From contig NC_020520.1 in the NCBI RefSeq assembly GCF_000348785.1, forward strand, positions 3,348,001-3,412,000: 64,000 bases of DNA, in the 5' to 3' direction. The position numbers were made by a program, and so were the translations under genes. This DNA comes from Ilumatobacter coccineus YM16-304 (lineage in GTDB: Bacteria > Actinomycetota > Acidimicrobiia > Acidimicrobiales > Ilumatobacteraceae). Shown here one piece after another: positions 1 through 9,900 of the stretch. The notes below the pieces were generated by a model, which was given only the letters and a program-made list of their open reading frames with translations, was not told the DNA's origin and searched no databases. Position 1 is the stretch's first letter. The number at the start of each line of letters is the position of its first letter.

Positions 1-31
1 ACGACCCTTCTCGCCAGTCGTCGAGCGGTTC

Positions 32-1369
32 GTGACCGTGTTCTCGCGGCCGCTCACGTTCCTGTGGAACCGCGGGTTCCGCATGCTCGGAGCGCTCGAC
101 GCCATCGCCCTGTTCGTGCTGATGGGCGTCATCAGCTTCGTGCGTTTCGGGTTCGGATTCGACTGGGACACGTACCCGCTCACTCACTACGCCGTCGGGT
201 TCTCGATCGCCACCGCGATCCACCTCACGGTCAACTACTTCGCCGGCCTCTACGAGCGCGAACCGCGGCTCGGGCGCAAAGCGTGGTTCCCGAAGGCATT
301 CGTCGCCACCGCGATCGGCGTCGGCGTGCAAGGCCTCGCGTTCGTCGCGCTCGACCGGTATCTGATGCCGCGTCTCAACCTGGCGGTCTTCCTGCTGCTC
401 GCCTCGTTCGTGCTGGCGGGGAACCGAGCGCTGTCACGCCGACTCGCCGTTCGTCGACAGGGACCGCCGCGCGTTGTGCTCACCGGTGAGCCCGCCGCCA
501 TCGACCTCGCCGCCGCGCACCTCGCCGAGAGCGACCGAAACGCCGTGGTCGTCGACCGCGTCGTCCGCCCGCACCGCCTCACCGACTCCGTGGTCGCCCA
601 CGACGCCACCGACGTGTTGCTGCTCGACGTCACGGCGTTCGGGTCGATCTATCCCGAGCCGCTCAACTCGCTCGAACTCGCCGGCGTCGGCTTCCTCCAA
701 CGCGTGAGCGCCCGCGAGACCCTGCTCGGGCTCAAGTCGGTGCGCGAGATCGGCGGTATGCCCTTCGTGGCGCTGCGCGGGCACACCGTGCCGACCCACA
801 AGGTTCGCCTCAAGCGCATCTTCGACCTCGTGCTCACCGTGGCGTTCTCCCCCATCTGGATCACCCTGATCGCGCTGCTCGCGCTCTACGTCCGCGTGTT
901 TGCCGGCGGACCCGTGCTGTATCGGCAGAAGCGAGTGGGCCGTGACGGCGCCAACTTCGACTGCATCAAGTTCCGCACGATGGTCCACAACGCCGAGGAA
1001 GACGGTCGGGCCCGCCTGGCGACGCTCGACGACGACCGCATCGTCCCGGCACTCCGGTGGATGCGGGCGATGCGCGCCGACGAGCTGCCGCAACTCTGGA
1101 ACGTGCTGAAGGGCGAGATGTCGCTCGTCGGCCCTCGCCCCGAACGACCCGAACTCGTCTCGGCGATCGAAGAGCGAGTGCCCGGTTACGTCCGCCGCAG
1201 CGAACTCCCACCCGGGCTCACCGGACTCGCACAGGTGCAAGGGCGGTACGGGACCGACGCCGAATTCAAGCTCGGCTACGACATCCAGTACCTCGTCAAC
1301 TGGTCACTCGTCCTCGACGTGCAGATCTTGTTCCGCACGATCTGGGTCGTGCTGTCGCGTCGAGTGTGA
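32..1369 (+). CDS. Polyprenyl-phosphate sugar-1-phosphate transferase (initiating enzyme)
   Basis: Predicted to start glycan assembly by moving a sugar-1-phosphate from a UDP-sugar to undecaprenyl phosphate in the membrane. The N-terminal half has several hydrophobic segments (about residues 20-125) and a Rossmann-like middle region. From about residue 260 the catalytic bacterial sugar-transferase domain follows, with a membrane helix, YRQKRVGRDG, IKFRTM, ADELPQLWNVLKGEMSLVGP and RPERPE motifs. Length (445 aa) fits the WbaP/WcaJ-like class. The GTG at 32 gives a sensible start, but the frame is open back to the window edge, so the true start may lie upstream. The next glycosyltransferase begins 2 bases after its stop, suggesting one operon. 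The sugar transferred cannot be read from sequence. Confidence 0.9.
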   Translation: MTVFSRPLTFLWNRGFRMLGALDAIALFVLMGVISFVRFGFGFDWDTYPLTHYAVGFSIATAIHLTVNYFAGLYEREPRLGRKAWFPKAFVATAIGVGVQGLAFVALDRYLMPRLNLAVFLLLASFVLAGNRALSRRLAVRRQGPPRVVLTGEPAAIDLAAAHLAESDRNAVVVDRVVRPHRLTDSVVAHDATDVLLLDVTAFGSIYPEPLNSLELAGVGFLQRVSARETLLGLKSVREIGGMPFVALRGHTVPTHKVRLKRIFDLVLTVAFSPIWITLIALLALYVRVFAGGPVLYRQKRVGRDGANFDCIKFRTMVHNAEEDGRARLATLDDDRIVPALRWMRAMRADELPQLWNVLKGEMSLVGPRPERPELVSAIEERVPGYVRRSELPPGLTGLAQVQGRYGTDAEFKLGYDIQYLVNWSLVLDVQILFRTIWVVLSRRV

Positions 1370-1371
1370 CG

Positions 1372-2349
1372 ATGCCGACTTCGTGGCGGGACGACCCCGC
1401 ATGGCCTGATCTCTGGCCTGACGTCGACGTGGTGATGCCGATCCGCAACGAAGCCCCGTATCTCGCGACGGCGATCGACTCCGTGCGTGCACAGAACTAT
1501 CCGGGTTCGCTCCGGATCATTCTCGGGGTCGGGCCGTCGACCGACGGCACCGAGGCGTTGGCCGACTCGATGGCAGCCGATGCCGACGATCTGATCGTCG
1601 TGGCGAACCCGACGGGGAAGACGCCTGCTGCGCTCAACCTGGCGATCCGCGCCGGGTCGGCGCCGGTGATCGTTCGGGTCGACGGCCACAGCGTGCTGTC
1701 GCCGGGCTACATCGAGCACGCCGTCACCGCGCTGCGCACGACGGGAGCGGCGAACGTGGGCGGCGTGCAGCGCCCCGAGGCCACGACGCCGTTCGAAGAA
1801 GCAGTGGCCGATGCGACCACGTCGCTGCTCGGCACCGGCGGGGCGTCGTACCGACTCGGCACCGAGGCGAGGTCGGTCGACACCGTCTACCTGGGCGTGT
1901 TCGACCGCGAGGCGATCGAGGCCGTCGGGCTGTTCGACGAGAGCCTGGTCCGCAATCAGGACTACGAGCTCAACATCCGGCTGCGAGCCGCCGGCGGGAC
2001 CGTGTGGTTCGACCCGGCGCTGTCGGTCGGCTACACGCCTCGTGGAACGTGGAAGGCGCTGGCCAAGCAGTACTACGAGTACGGCTGGTGGAAGTCGGTG
2101 GTGATGCGCAAGCACCCTCACTCGATCCGCGTTCGACAGGTGATCCCACCGCTCGGCGTGCTCGGCGTCGTGCTGGGTCTCGTCGTCGGAACGAAGTGGC
2201 GGCCCGCGTTGATCGTGCCGATCGCCTACGCCGGAGCGATGGCCGTGTCGACCCGTTCGTCGAAGCGGCCAGCGCTCACCGCCGGCGTCCTCGGCGTGAT
2301 CCACACCACGTGGGCCGCCGGCCTCCTACGCGGTTTCGCGAAGCGCTGA
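1372..2349 (+). CDS. Family 2 glycosyltransferase
   Basis: A 325-residue GT-A glycosyltransferase. Visible are VDVVMPIRNEAPYLATAIDS at the N-terminus, a GPSTDGT nucleotide-binding loop, RVDGHS in place of the usual DxD region, and RNQDYELNIRLR (the ED/QD catalytic region). A C-terminal hydrophobic stretch (about residues 255-320) should anchor it in the membrane. This resembles succinoglycan ExoA-type enzymes. The frame is open farther upstream, but that part is a shadow of the preceding gene; the ATG at 1372 sits immediately after the upstream stop. It probably adds an early sugar to the lipid-linked primer made by its neighbour. Donor and acceptor are unknown. Confidence 0.85.
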   Translation: MPTSWRDDPAWPDLWPDVDVVMPIRNEAPYLATAIDSVRAQNYPGSLRIILGVGPSTDGTEALADSMAADADDLIVVANPTGKTPAALNLAIRAGSAPVIVRVDGHSVLSPGYIEHAVTALRTTGAANVGGVQRPEATTPFEEAVADATTSLLGTGGASYRLGTEARSVDTVYLGVFDREAIEAVGLFDESLVRNQDYELNIRLRAAGGTVWFDPALSVGYTPRGTWKALAKQYYEYGWWKSVVMRKHPHSIRVRQVIPPLGVLGVVLGLVVGTKWRPALIVPIAYAGAMAVSTRSSKRPALTAGVLGVIHTTWAAGLLRGFAKR

Positions 2350-2350
2350 A

Positions 2351-3280
2351 TCAGGTCGCGCGGCGTGATGCTCTGCGGAACCGATCGAACGAAGCCTTGA
2401 CCTCGCTGACGCCACCACGCCGGAAGGCAGCGAGCGTCGTCCGAATGATCGGGAGCCGCGAGCTTCGATCAGGCGTGCACGCGCTCAAGCGCTCACTCCA
2501 GCGCGACCATGCCTCGATGAACGCGTCGTCGATCGGGTCGGGAAGGAGGAGCCAGTCGCGATGCTCGCCGACGCTCACGGGGCCGTCGTGTTCGTCCCAC
2601 GTGGGCTGCGGAGCGAGTTCGTAGGCTCGGTAGCCGAGCCCGGCGATCGCTGCGGAGATTGCTTCGGCGAGCCGCCCGTTGCGGCGATTCAGCACTTCGA
2701 CGACCACGACCGGGCGCCGACGCTCGAGCACGGTTCTGGCACCTTCGAGCGCTGGCGCCTCGTGCCCTTCGACGTCGATCTTCATCACGAGCGGGGCCGC
2801 ATGCGTCGATTCGATGAGATCGTCGAGACGAACTGTCTGCACCTCGACGCTCTGTTCGCTCGCCTTGAAGCCCGACTCGAGGGAGTTCGAGACGTCTGCC
2901 GCGTCCGCGAGGTGTAACGAGGCGACTCGCGCCGATGATGATGCGGCGAGTTCTTGCACATCGATGGTCAAGCCGTTCGCATCTGCGATCTGACGGGCGA
3001 TCGCAGCAATGCTCGGCGTCGGCTCGAGAGCCAGGACGTGGCTGGGCTCGAACAGCGCAGCGCACAGCGCCGAGTACAAACCGATGTTCGCGCCCACGTC
3101 GACGAAACTGAACCCCGCCCCGGCTCGCCCGAACGATGCAAGCAGCGCCGCCGCAGTCGACGGTTCGTATCCGGCCAACGCCTCTCGACGCAGAAACCGC
3201 TGCACGGCGCTGGAGTTCGGGTCGATGATGTCGAGAGAGGGCAGCCGACCGCCGACAGGGAGCGCGATTCGGTACGTCAT
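2351..3280 (-). CDS. FkbM-family SAM-dependent methyltransferase (copy 1)
   Basis: A 309-residue methyltransferase of the FkbM family, which O-methylates sugars or other small hydroxyls. It shows the SAM-binding motif FVDVGANIGLYS, the acidic EPTPSIAA strand, and the family hallmark MKIDVEGHE. The C-terminal part (about 220-309) matches a tail also present in the upstream paralogue. The ATG at 3278-3280 overlaps the stop of that paralogue as ATGA, so translation is probably coupled. The longer open frame upstream overlaps that gene and is not expected to be translated. The likely role is methylation of a sugar in the locus polysaccharide; no substrate can be assigned. Confidence 0.88.
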   Translation of the reverse strand: MTYRIALPVGGRLPSLDIIDPNSSAVQRFLRREALAGYEPSTAAALLASFGRAGAGFSFVDVGANIGLYSALCAALFEPSHVLALEPTPSIAAIARQIADANGLTIDVQELAASSSARVASLHLADAADVSNSLESGFKASEQSVEVQTVRLDDLIESTHAAPLVMKIDVEGHEAPALEGARTVLERRRPVVVVEVLNRRNGRLAEAISAAIAGLGYRAYELAPQPTWDEHDGPVSVGEHRDWLLLPDPIDDAFIEAWSRWSERLSACTPDRSSRLPIIRTTLAAFRRGGVSEVKASFDRFRRASRRAT

Positions 3281-4263
3281 TCGTCGAGCGACGGATCGCC
3301 ATTCGGCTTGCTCCGTGCGAAGCGACGCCGAAGAGTCGGAACCAAGTCTTCGCCGACGAAGCGGCGGCAGCTCGACAGCAGCTCGACCGGTCCGCCGCGT
3401 CGGTACGCAGCTACGGCAGCGCCACCGATCGGAGGGCGAGAATTGCGGCTCGAGGTGCAGGCAGCCAAGCGGCTCTGCCACGTCACCCAACGATCCGCGA
3501 AGTCGTCGGGAAGAGGCTCTGGGGCGAAAAGCCAGTCGCGTTCGACCGTGCCCGATCCCTTGACCTTGGTCTTGGACTTCCACGTCGGAATCGCCGTGAG
3601 CGGGTAATAGGTGTAGCCGAGTCCATCGAAGGCTGCCTGGATCGCCGCGCCCTGGTCGGTGCCGCGCCGACGCAAGACTTCGATGATCACGTACGGGCGA
3701 TCGTTCGCGATGATCTCCATCGCCCCGGCCAGCACTTCGGGCTCATGCGTCTCGACGTCGATCTTCAGCACGGTCGGCGGACGACCGGTGCGTGCTCGGT
3801 GGTCGTCGAGGCGAATCCGTTGCACCGTCACCGAGCCAGACGATTCCTTGAACCCCTCGACCAGCGAGTTGGATGCGTCAGAGGTCTGCGACAGGTGCAG
3901 ATCGGCGGTACCGGAACCATCGGACACCGCTACTTCGACGACCTGCACGTCGAGGCCGTTGGCCTCGGCGATCGAGCGCGAGATCGCAGCGATCTCGGGC
4001 GTCGGCTCGAACGCGTGCACGTCGGCGTCGGGAAAGAGTGCTGCGCAGAGGTGAGAGTAGAGGCCGATGTTCGACCCGACGTCGTAGTAGGTGAACGGTC
4101 CGGTCTGCATGTCGAACAAGCTCAACAGCGTGGCCGCTGTCTCGGGTTCGTAGGCCGCGAGTCCTTCGCGTCGAAGGAAGCGCTGCACCATCGACGAGAA
4201 CGGGTCGATGACGTCGAGCGTGTCGCGAGCGCCGCCGGCGGGAAGAGGGATCGTGTACGACAT
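3277..4263 (-). CDS. FkbM-family SAM-dependent methyltransferase (copy 2)
   Basis: A 328-residue FkbM methyltransferase that is a tandem paralogue of the downstream gene. Both start with M-x-Y-x-I-x-LP and share a QRFLRRE segment, EPTP, a D-x-SNSL segment and an RLDD segment. Motif I here is YYDVGSNIGLYS and the family motif is LKIDVETHEPE. It begins 12 bases after the GT2 gene at 4276-5166 in the same direction and overlaps the next copy as ATGA, so the three are likely co-transcribed with the Stealth gene. Two diverged copies side by side suggest two methylation positions or two acceptor sugars; that is inference. Confidence 0.88.
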   Translation of the reverse strand: MSYTIPLPAGGARDTLDVIDPFSSMVQRFLRREGLAAYEPETAATLLSLFDMQTGPFTYYDVGSNIGLYSHLCAALFPDADVHAFEPTPEIAAISRSIAEANGLDVQVVEVAVSDGSGTADLHLSQTSDASNSLVEGFKESSGSVTVQRIRLDDHRARTGRPPTVLKIDVETHEPEVLAGAMEIIANDRPYVIIEVLRRRGTDQGAAIQAAFDGLGYTYYPLTAIPTWKSKTKVKGSGTVERDWLFAPEPLPDDFADRWVTWQSRLAACTSSRNSRPPIGGAAVAAYRRGGPVELLSSCRRFVGEDLVPTLRRRFARSKPNGDPSLDE

Positions 4264-4275
4264 GGAGAGAAGTGG

Positions 4276-5166
4276 TCAGCGGTCGATGCGGTGCTCGGGT
4301 CCGCCGGCGTCGGCCGGCTGTGTGCCGACCATGAAGGCATCATGCCCGGGTTGCCAGGTGTTGTGCGTGGACCGTATCTGCGTGAAGTTGAACCGGTCGG
4401 CCGAGAACGTCGAGATTCCGCGGCGGTGACACGTGGCCAGGAAGGCTCGGTCTTCGCCCAGGGAGAGGTCGTCGAACTGTTGGTCGCCGACTCGGTCGCG
4501 ATCGATCACCAGGGTCCCGCCGGCCAAGGTCGAACTGTAGGAGAACTCGTGACCGGGGAATCGGAGCACCGTCTCGTCGCGCTCGGCGAGGTGTGCGTAG
4601 TACGTGTGCTTGCCGACGACGCCGGCGCCGGCGTAGCCGTGTGCTCGAAGTGAGTCAGCGAGGTGGTGCGGGCCGTACAGGTCGTCGTCGTCGAACTTGG
4701 CCACGAATCGAGCGTCGGTTGCTGCCATCGCGCTGTTCAGCGCGTGGCCGAGCGAGGTGCCGGCGGCCGGCACGATGAGACGGAAGTTGGCGAACTGGCC
4801 GAACCGCCCGTGGAGGCCGACCTCGTCGATGTCGTTGGGGTCGGCAACGTCGTAGTTGGCGACGTAGACGACGTCGAGATCGGTGGGCTGGACCTCGGTC
4901 TGCGCCGCGACGTTCGCGACGACGGCGTCGACGAGATGCGGTCGGCTCGACACGCAGACGACGGCGACGCGACCAGCCGCAACCGGGTGGGCAGCGCGAT
5001 AGTCGTCGTGGTGCTTCGACGTCGCGTGCAGCCAGGCAGCCGCTTCGCCACGGCTCGGTGTGCCCAGCGACGCGAGCGCCGACCGGGCCGATCCGCTCCG
5101 GGTAGCGATTCGCTTCGCATCGGCGATGCCTCGCCAGGCCCGTTTGACGACGGCGTCGAGCTTCAC
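4276..5166 (-). CDS. Family 2-like glycosyltransferase
   Basis: A GT-A-type glycosyltransferase of about 296 residues. The nucleotide-sugar and metal-binding core reads ARFVAKFDDDDLYGPHHLAD; before it lies a SRPHLVDAVVANVAAQT segment typical of the first helix of GT2 enzymes. The GTG at 5166 is preferred because it overlaps the upstream stop as GTGA and has a GTGGGA element 6-7 bases upstream. A GTG at 5178 (four more codons) is possible but has no such site. The gene follows a Stealth sugar-phosphate transferase and precedes two FkbM methyltransferases, so a role in building one repeat unit is likely. Donor unknown. Confidence 0.8.
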   Translation of the reverse strand: MKLDAVVKRAWRGIADAKRIATRSGSARSALASLGTPSRGEAAAWLHATSKHHDDYRAAHPVAAGRVAVVCVSSRPHLVDAVVANVAAQTEVQPTDLDVVYVANYDVADPNDIDEVGLHGRFGQFANFRLIVPAAGTSLGHALNSAMAATDARFVAKFDDDDLYGPHHLADSLRAHGYAGAGVVGKHTYYAHLAERDETVLRFPGHEFSYSSTLAGGTLVIDRDRVGDQQFDDLSLGEDRAFLATCHRRGISTFSADRFNFTQIRSTHNTWQPGHDAFMVGTQPADAGGPEHRIDR

Positions 5167-6809
5167 GTGCGTTCCCACGGCGACGCGATCGGGAACATCT
5201 CCTCGAAGAACGCGGCGATGCGTTCTTCACGGTCAGCCGCTCCCCCGGCGCCGTCCTGCGTCTCATTGATGCAGAACGTGTCGAAGGCCCGGCTCAGTCG
5301 AATCCGGTCGAGGTGCCACTGCAGACGGCCCGACTCGACGTGCACGTATTCCTCCGCGATCTCGCCCAGGACGCTGTCGGCGGTGGCGAGGCCGTAGTGC
5401 TGCGCGAACGAGGCGGCGATGCTGAGATCGGTCGGCGACCGGAAGCGACTGTGCGCGGTGCGTCCGACGATGTCGGCGAACTCGGTCTCCATCCGCTGCA
5501 TGGTGCTGCGACGCAGCGGGTACGGGGCATGCAGCGGTTTCGCTGTGACGACGCGACCGAACCGTTCGGCGAGAAGCTCCCGACCACGGATCGCTCCGGT
5601 GTCGACGGCCAGCGTGTTCTCGTCCTCGACGCCTTCGACGCGCGCAGTGCTCTGGAAGACGCGGGCCAGCCCGTTGGGGGTGAAGAACAGTTCGGGGCGA
5701 ACGGGGCGCCCGATGGCCATGTCGTCGTTGAAGTAGATGAAGTGTTCGGCGAGGCCGTCGATGTGGTGCAGCGCCGATTCGATGGCGTGCGAGTTGAACG
5801 TCGGGAGTGCGTCGGCCGGGAGGATCTCGGTGTGATCGACCAGCGTGACACGATCGTCTTCGACCAACCAGTCGGGTACCTGACCGGCGGTGACGATCCA
5901 GATCTTGCGGACCCAGCCACAGTGCGCCCACACCGATCGAAGCGAGTAGCGCAGTTCATCGCGGGTCCGATAACGGGCCGGGTCGAGGGCGACCTCGTCG
6001 ATGGAGCGACCCGCCGCTGCAGCGGTCGCCCTGAACGCCTCGACCCACTCCGGGTCGGAACCGTCGACCCACGTGTACACGATGTCGATCGGGTCGGCGA
6101 CGTGCTCGAAGTTGGCCCCGACGGGGAATGCCGTGTTGCCGGGGTACTCGCGACCGTCGATCACTTCGACCGTGGGCTGCGAGCGCACGTCGAAGCGTTC
6201 GAGCCCACGGGTGCCGATTCGCTCGGCGCGTCCCGACGCACCGATCTGCCAGAACGAGATCTCGGTCGCCTGCTCCGATCCGACGACCGTGTCGCCCCAC
6301 GAGTGGGCCCGGAAGACCTCCCAGGCACGGGCTCGATGAACGCTCCGTTCACCAGCGGCGTCGGAGACGGCGACGAGACCGTTCTTCGAACCGTCGTACC
6401 AACGGAGGTGCCAGCCGTGGCCTCCCAGGCTGGCGATCAACGCCTCGAGCGCGGCCGGGCGTTCTGCCAGATCGATGCCGAACTGAAGGCCGTCCCCGGA
6501 ACGATCGACGGCGAACGGCGCAAGGCCGTTCGAGCGCAACGTGTCGACGACGTCGGTGGCGATGGCGTGGCCCAGATCGGCGGTCGACATCGAGAGCGGT
6601 CCGGCAACGGCGACGTACGAGCGGCCGAGCCGAGCCACCTCACCGTCGGCCGAGAGCGTCTTGCGCGCATCGGCGTGACGTCGATCGGCGGCCTCGCGTC
6701 GCCGCAGTGCCGTCGTCTCGCGGAAGAGGTCGAGGACCTGCGGCGGGAGCCGACGATCGACCCGATATCGCTGCACGAGTCCGCGGAGTCGCAACAGCTT
6801 CGAACGCAT
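5163..6809 (-). CDS. Stealth-family sugar-phosphate transferase
   Basis: A 548-residue member of the Stealth family, which moves hexose-1-phosphate from a nucleotide sugar onto a glycan and makes phosphodiester-linked polymers or decorations. CR1 is visible at about residues 240-255 (DIVYTWVDGSDPEW). CR2 includes TRDELRYSLRSVW and KIWIVTAGQVPDW. The HFIYFNDDMAIGRP segment lies near residue 358, and later blocks carry CR3/CR4-like text. The N-terminal 240 residues are less conserved. Related proteins occur in bacterial capsule loci and as the human GNPTAB catalytic subunit. It is the first gene of a minus-strand set with a GT2 and two FkbM enzymes and is divergent from the repeat protein at 6945. 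Confidence 0.9.
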   Translation of the reverse strand: MRSKLLRLRGLVQRYRVDRRLPPQVLDLFRETTALRRREAADRRHADARKTLSADGEVARLGRSYVAVAGPLSMSTADLGHAIATDVVDTLRSNGLAPFAVDRSGDGLQFGIDLAERPAALEALIASLGGHGWHLRWYDGSKNGLVAVSDAAGERSVHRARAWEVFRAHSWGDTVVGSEQATEISFWQIGASGRAERIGTRGLERFDVRSQPTVEVIDGREYPGNTAFPVGANFEHVADPIDIVYTWVDGSDPEWVEAFRATAAAAGRSIDEVALDPARYRTRDELRYSLRSVWAHCGWVRKIWIVTAGQVPDWLVEDDRVTLVDHTEILPADALPTFNSHAIESALHHIDGLAEHFIYFNDDMAIGRPVRPELFFTPNGLARVFQSTARVEGVEDENTLAVDTGAIRGRELLAERFGRVVTAKPLHAPYPLRRSTMQRMETEFADIVGRTAHSRFRSPTDLSIAASFAQHYGLATADSVLGEIAEEYVHVESGRLQWHLDRIRLSRAFDTFCINETQDGAGGAADREERIAAFFEEMFPIASPWERT

Positions 6810-6944
6810 GGCCAGGAGGTTAACGGTGGCGGTGCGTCGACGATCGTCGTTCAGATGATCGGAAACTTCGACGCACGGTGCCGATCGCCGCCACGAACGT
6901 TCAATTCAGAACAGGCGAACCATGGCGCGCCTAGTGTCATTCGC

Positions 6945-9900
6945 ATGCCCGCTCGTCGTTTCATCTCCACCCTTGCCACGGCATCGCTCGTGGCGTCCGG
7001 GTCCGTGGCGATCTCCGACGGCGGTGTCGCCGCGGCACCCGATGATGCGGCGGTGCTCCCGTTCGAGATCGAGGCGCCACCGGGCAGCGAGGAGTTCGGC
7101 GAGCGGGTGGTTGTCCTGTCCAACGGCAACTACGTCGTCGTCGACCAGGGCTGGGACGATGGCGACGTCCCCAACGTCGGTGCCGTCTACCTGTACGACG
7201 GTCTCACCAACGGGCTGATCAGTCGGGTCAGCGGCTCGTCACCCAATGATCGTGTCGGGCGAAATTTCGCCTACGAGGTCGGCACCAGCGACGTCGTTGT
7301 TCTGTCGGGCCTCTGGGACGGACCCGGTGGCGCGAACGTCGGCGCCGCGACATGGATCGACGGTCGCGCCGGCCTCTCGGGCACGGTGTCGGCTGCCAAC
7401 AGCCTCATCGGTGCACGAGCCGGCGACCTCGTCGGAGACAACAGCCGGATCGTCGTCCTCGACAACGGCAACTACGTGATCACGACTCCCGACTGGGACT
7501 CCGACGGAGTCGCCGACGCCGGGGCGGTCACATGGGGCAACGGCGAGGATGGCGTCACCGGACCAGTCAGCAGTGCCAACAGCCTCGTCGGCTCGACGAC
7601 GCTCGACCTCAGATTCTCGCAGGTCACGGGACTCGCCGACGGCGACTACGTGGTCGCGTCGCCACATTGGGACGACGGCTCGGCGATCGACGTGGGGGCG
7701 GCGACGTGGGGCAGCGGCCTGGTCGGCGCCACCGGCGAGATCGGTCCGTCGAGAAGCCTCGTCGGCACACTGTCGAACTCAGTGGTCGGCCACCGCTACA
7801 ACGGCGTCGTCCCGCTCTCGAACGGGCACTATCTGGTTCGCAGCCCGCACTGGCAGAGCCAGCCCGGTGTCTACGCTGGCGCGGTGACGTGGTCGAGCGG
7901 CGCCGGCACCACCGTCGGCCCGGTCTCGGCCGAGAACAGCTTGGTCGGTTCGCAGGAGGATTTCGTCGGGGCACCCATCGGCGAGCAGGACACGATTGTC
8001 GAACTCACCAATGGCAACTACGTCGTACTGAGCCCGTACTGGGACAACGGTGACATCGAAGACGCAGGCGCCGTCACCTGGGGAAGCGGAACACGGGGCG
8101 TCACCGGCGTCGTGTCGGCGGAGAACAGTTCGGTCGGTGTCTCGAAGAACGAATCCCGTATTCCGGCCATCGACGAGGACGACACCATCGGCTTGTTCGT
8201 CGAACCGCTCTCCGATGGCGACTACGTCGTTCGACGACCGCTCTGGGACAACGGCTCGAAGGCCGACGCCGGAGCGGTGACGTGGGGCGACGGCGCAGCG
8301 GGGACGACGGGAGAAGTCGGCCCGTCGAACAGCCTGGTCGGTTCTACCGCCGGAGACCGGATCGGCGGGTTCTTCGACGCCTCAGCGTCTCTTGCGAACG
8401 GCGACTTCGTCGTCGCGAGCCGGAACTGGGACAACGGAAGCGTCGTCGATGCGGGAGCGGTCACGTGGATGGACGGCGACGGAGGAACCGTCGGAGCCGT
8501 GTCGATCGCCAACAGTCTCGTCGGGACGTCTGCCGGCGACCACGTCGGCGCCCTCGTCTCGACGCTCTCCACCGGCGACTACATCGCCGTGAGCCCGTCC
8601 TGGCGCGACGGTGGCAACGGCGAGGTCGGCGCTGCGACGTTCGTGAGCGGTGCGGGGCCGTACTCGGGAGCCGTTTCAGCGTCGAACAGTCTGATCGGGT
8701 CGACACCTGGCGACTTCGACGGCGGAACGTATGCCTCGCCACCGGACGACCCTCAGCTCCGGAGGGCTGTGGAGGTCGGTGACGGCAATGCCGTGATCGC
8801 ACTTCCCGAGTGGGACAACGGAGCGGCCTCTGACGCCGGTGCAGTGGTGTGGGTCGACCGGACCATCGGCACGAGCGGAACCGTCTCGGCAGCAAACGGT
8901 CTGGTCGGCTCCTCAGCCGACGATCGTGTCGGCCGCGGACTCGTCGTGTTGCCGAATAACAACTATCTCGTCATCAGCGACCGGTGGGACGACGGCCCCG
9001 TCGACGATGCCGGCGCCGTCACATGGGGAGACGGGACGGTCGGAATTTCCGGAGCCGTCTCGGCGACCAACAGCCTCATCGGCAGTTCGCCGGGCGACAG
9101 CGTGGGCGCCCCTGGGATCCACATCGATCGGCAGGTTCGGCCCTTGGCGAACGGCAACTATCTCGTCGGGACGACCGGTTGGGACAACGGCGGCGTCGTC
9201 GACGCCGGCGCCGTGACGTGGGGCGACGGTGCCACAGGCATCGTCGGCCGGGTCTCGGAGTCGAACAGCTTGGTCGGCTCGTCGGCGAACGATCGCGTCG
9301 GCACCATCAGCGCGCAACGATTCGCCGCTCTGCCCAATGGCGACGCCGTCGTCGCTTCGTGGAACTGGGACCGCGACGGCATCGATGACGCCGGCGCGGT
9401 CACCTGGATCGACGGGTCGACCGGCATCAACGGCCCCGTGTCGGAGTCGAACAGCCTTCTCGGCTCGCACGCAGGGGATCGGCTCGGCATCGGCGCTCAA
9501 GACCGCGATGCGATCGACGCGGTGGGAGATCTCGGCTTCATCGCGGCGAGCACCTACTGGGATGATGGCCGTGGGGCCGTGACGTTCGGAGCCGCCGGTC
9601 AGCCACTGACGGGCGAGGTGACGGCCGCGAACAGCGCTCTGGGAACCGCTCCGGGCGAAATCCTCGGGCTCGCCTGGGTTGCCAGAGAGCCCATCGACGA
9701 GTGGGGAGACGATTTCGGTCAGGACGGGCCCACGTCGGCAGGTTCGATGATCTACCGGACCTCGCAGGGCCGCGTGTTGGGCATCCAGCTACGTGCGGTC
9801 GAGGTCGAATCGACTGCACCGATCAGGTCGTTCACGCCCGCACGCGTCTTGGAGACCCGCACGATGCCGTCACCCGGCACCGTCGACGGCGTGTCGGACG

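Noticed and set aside
5313-6944. The first 544 codons of the long plus-strand frame ending at 10982
   Set aside because: They overlap the Stealth gene on the other strand and show no fold; the signal peptide at 6945 marks the real start.
7080-9700. Regular repeats that might suggest a CRISPR or satellite DNA
   Set aside because: The periodicity is at the protein level, about 180 bp with diverged DNA, and in one open frame.
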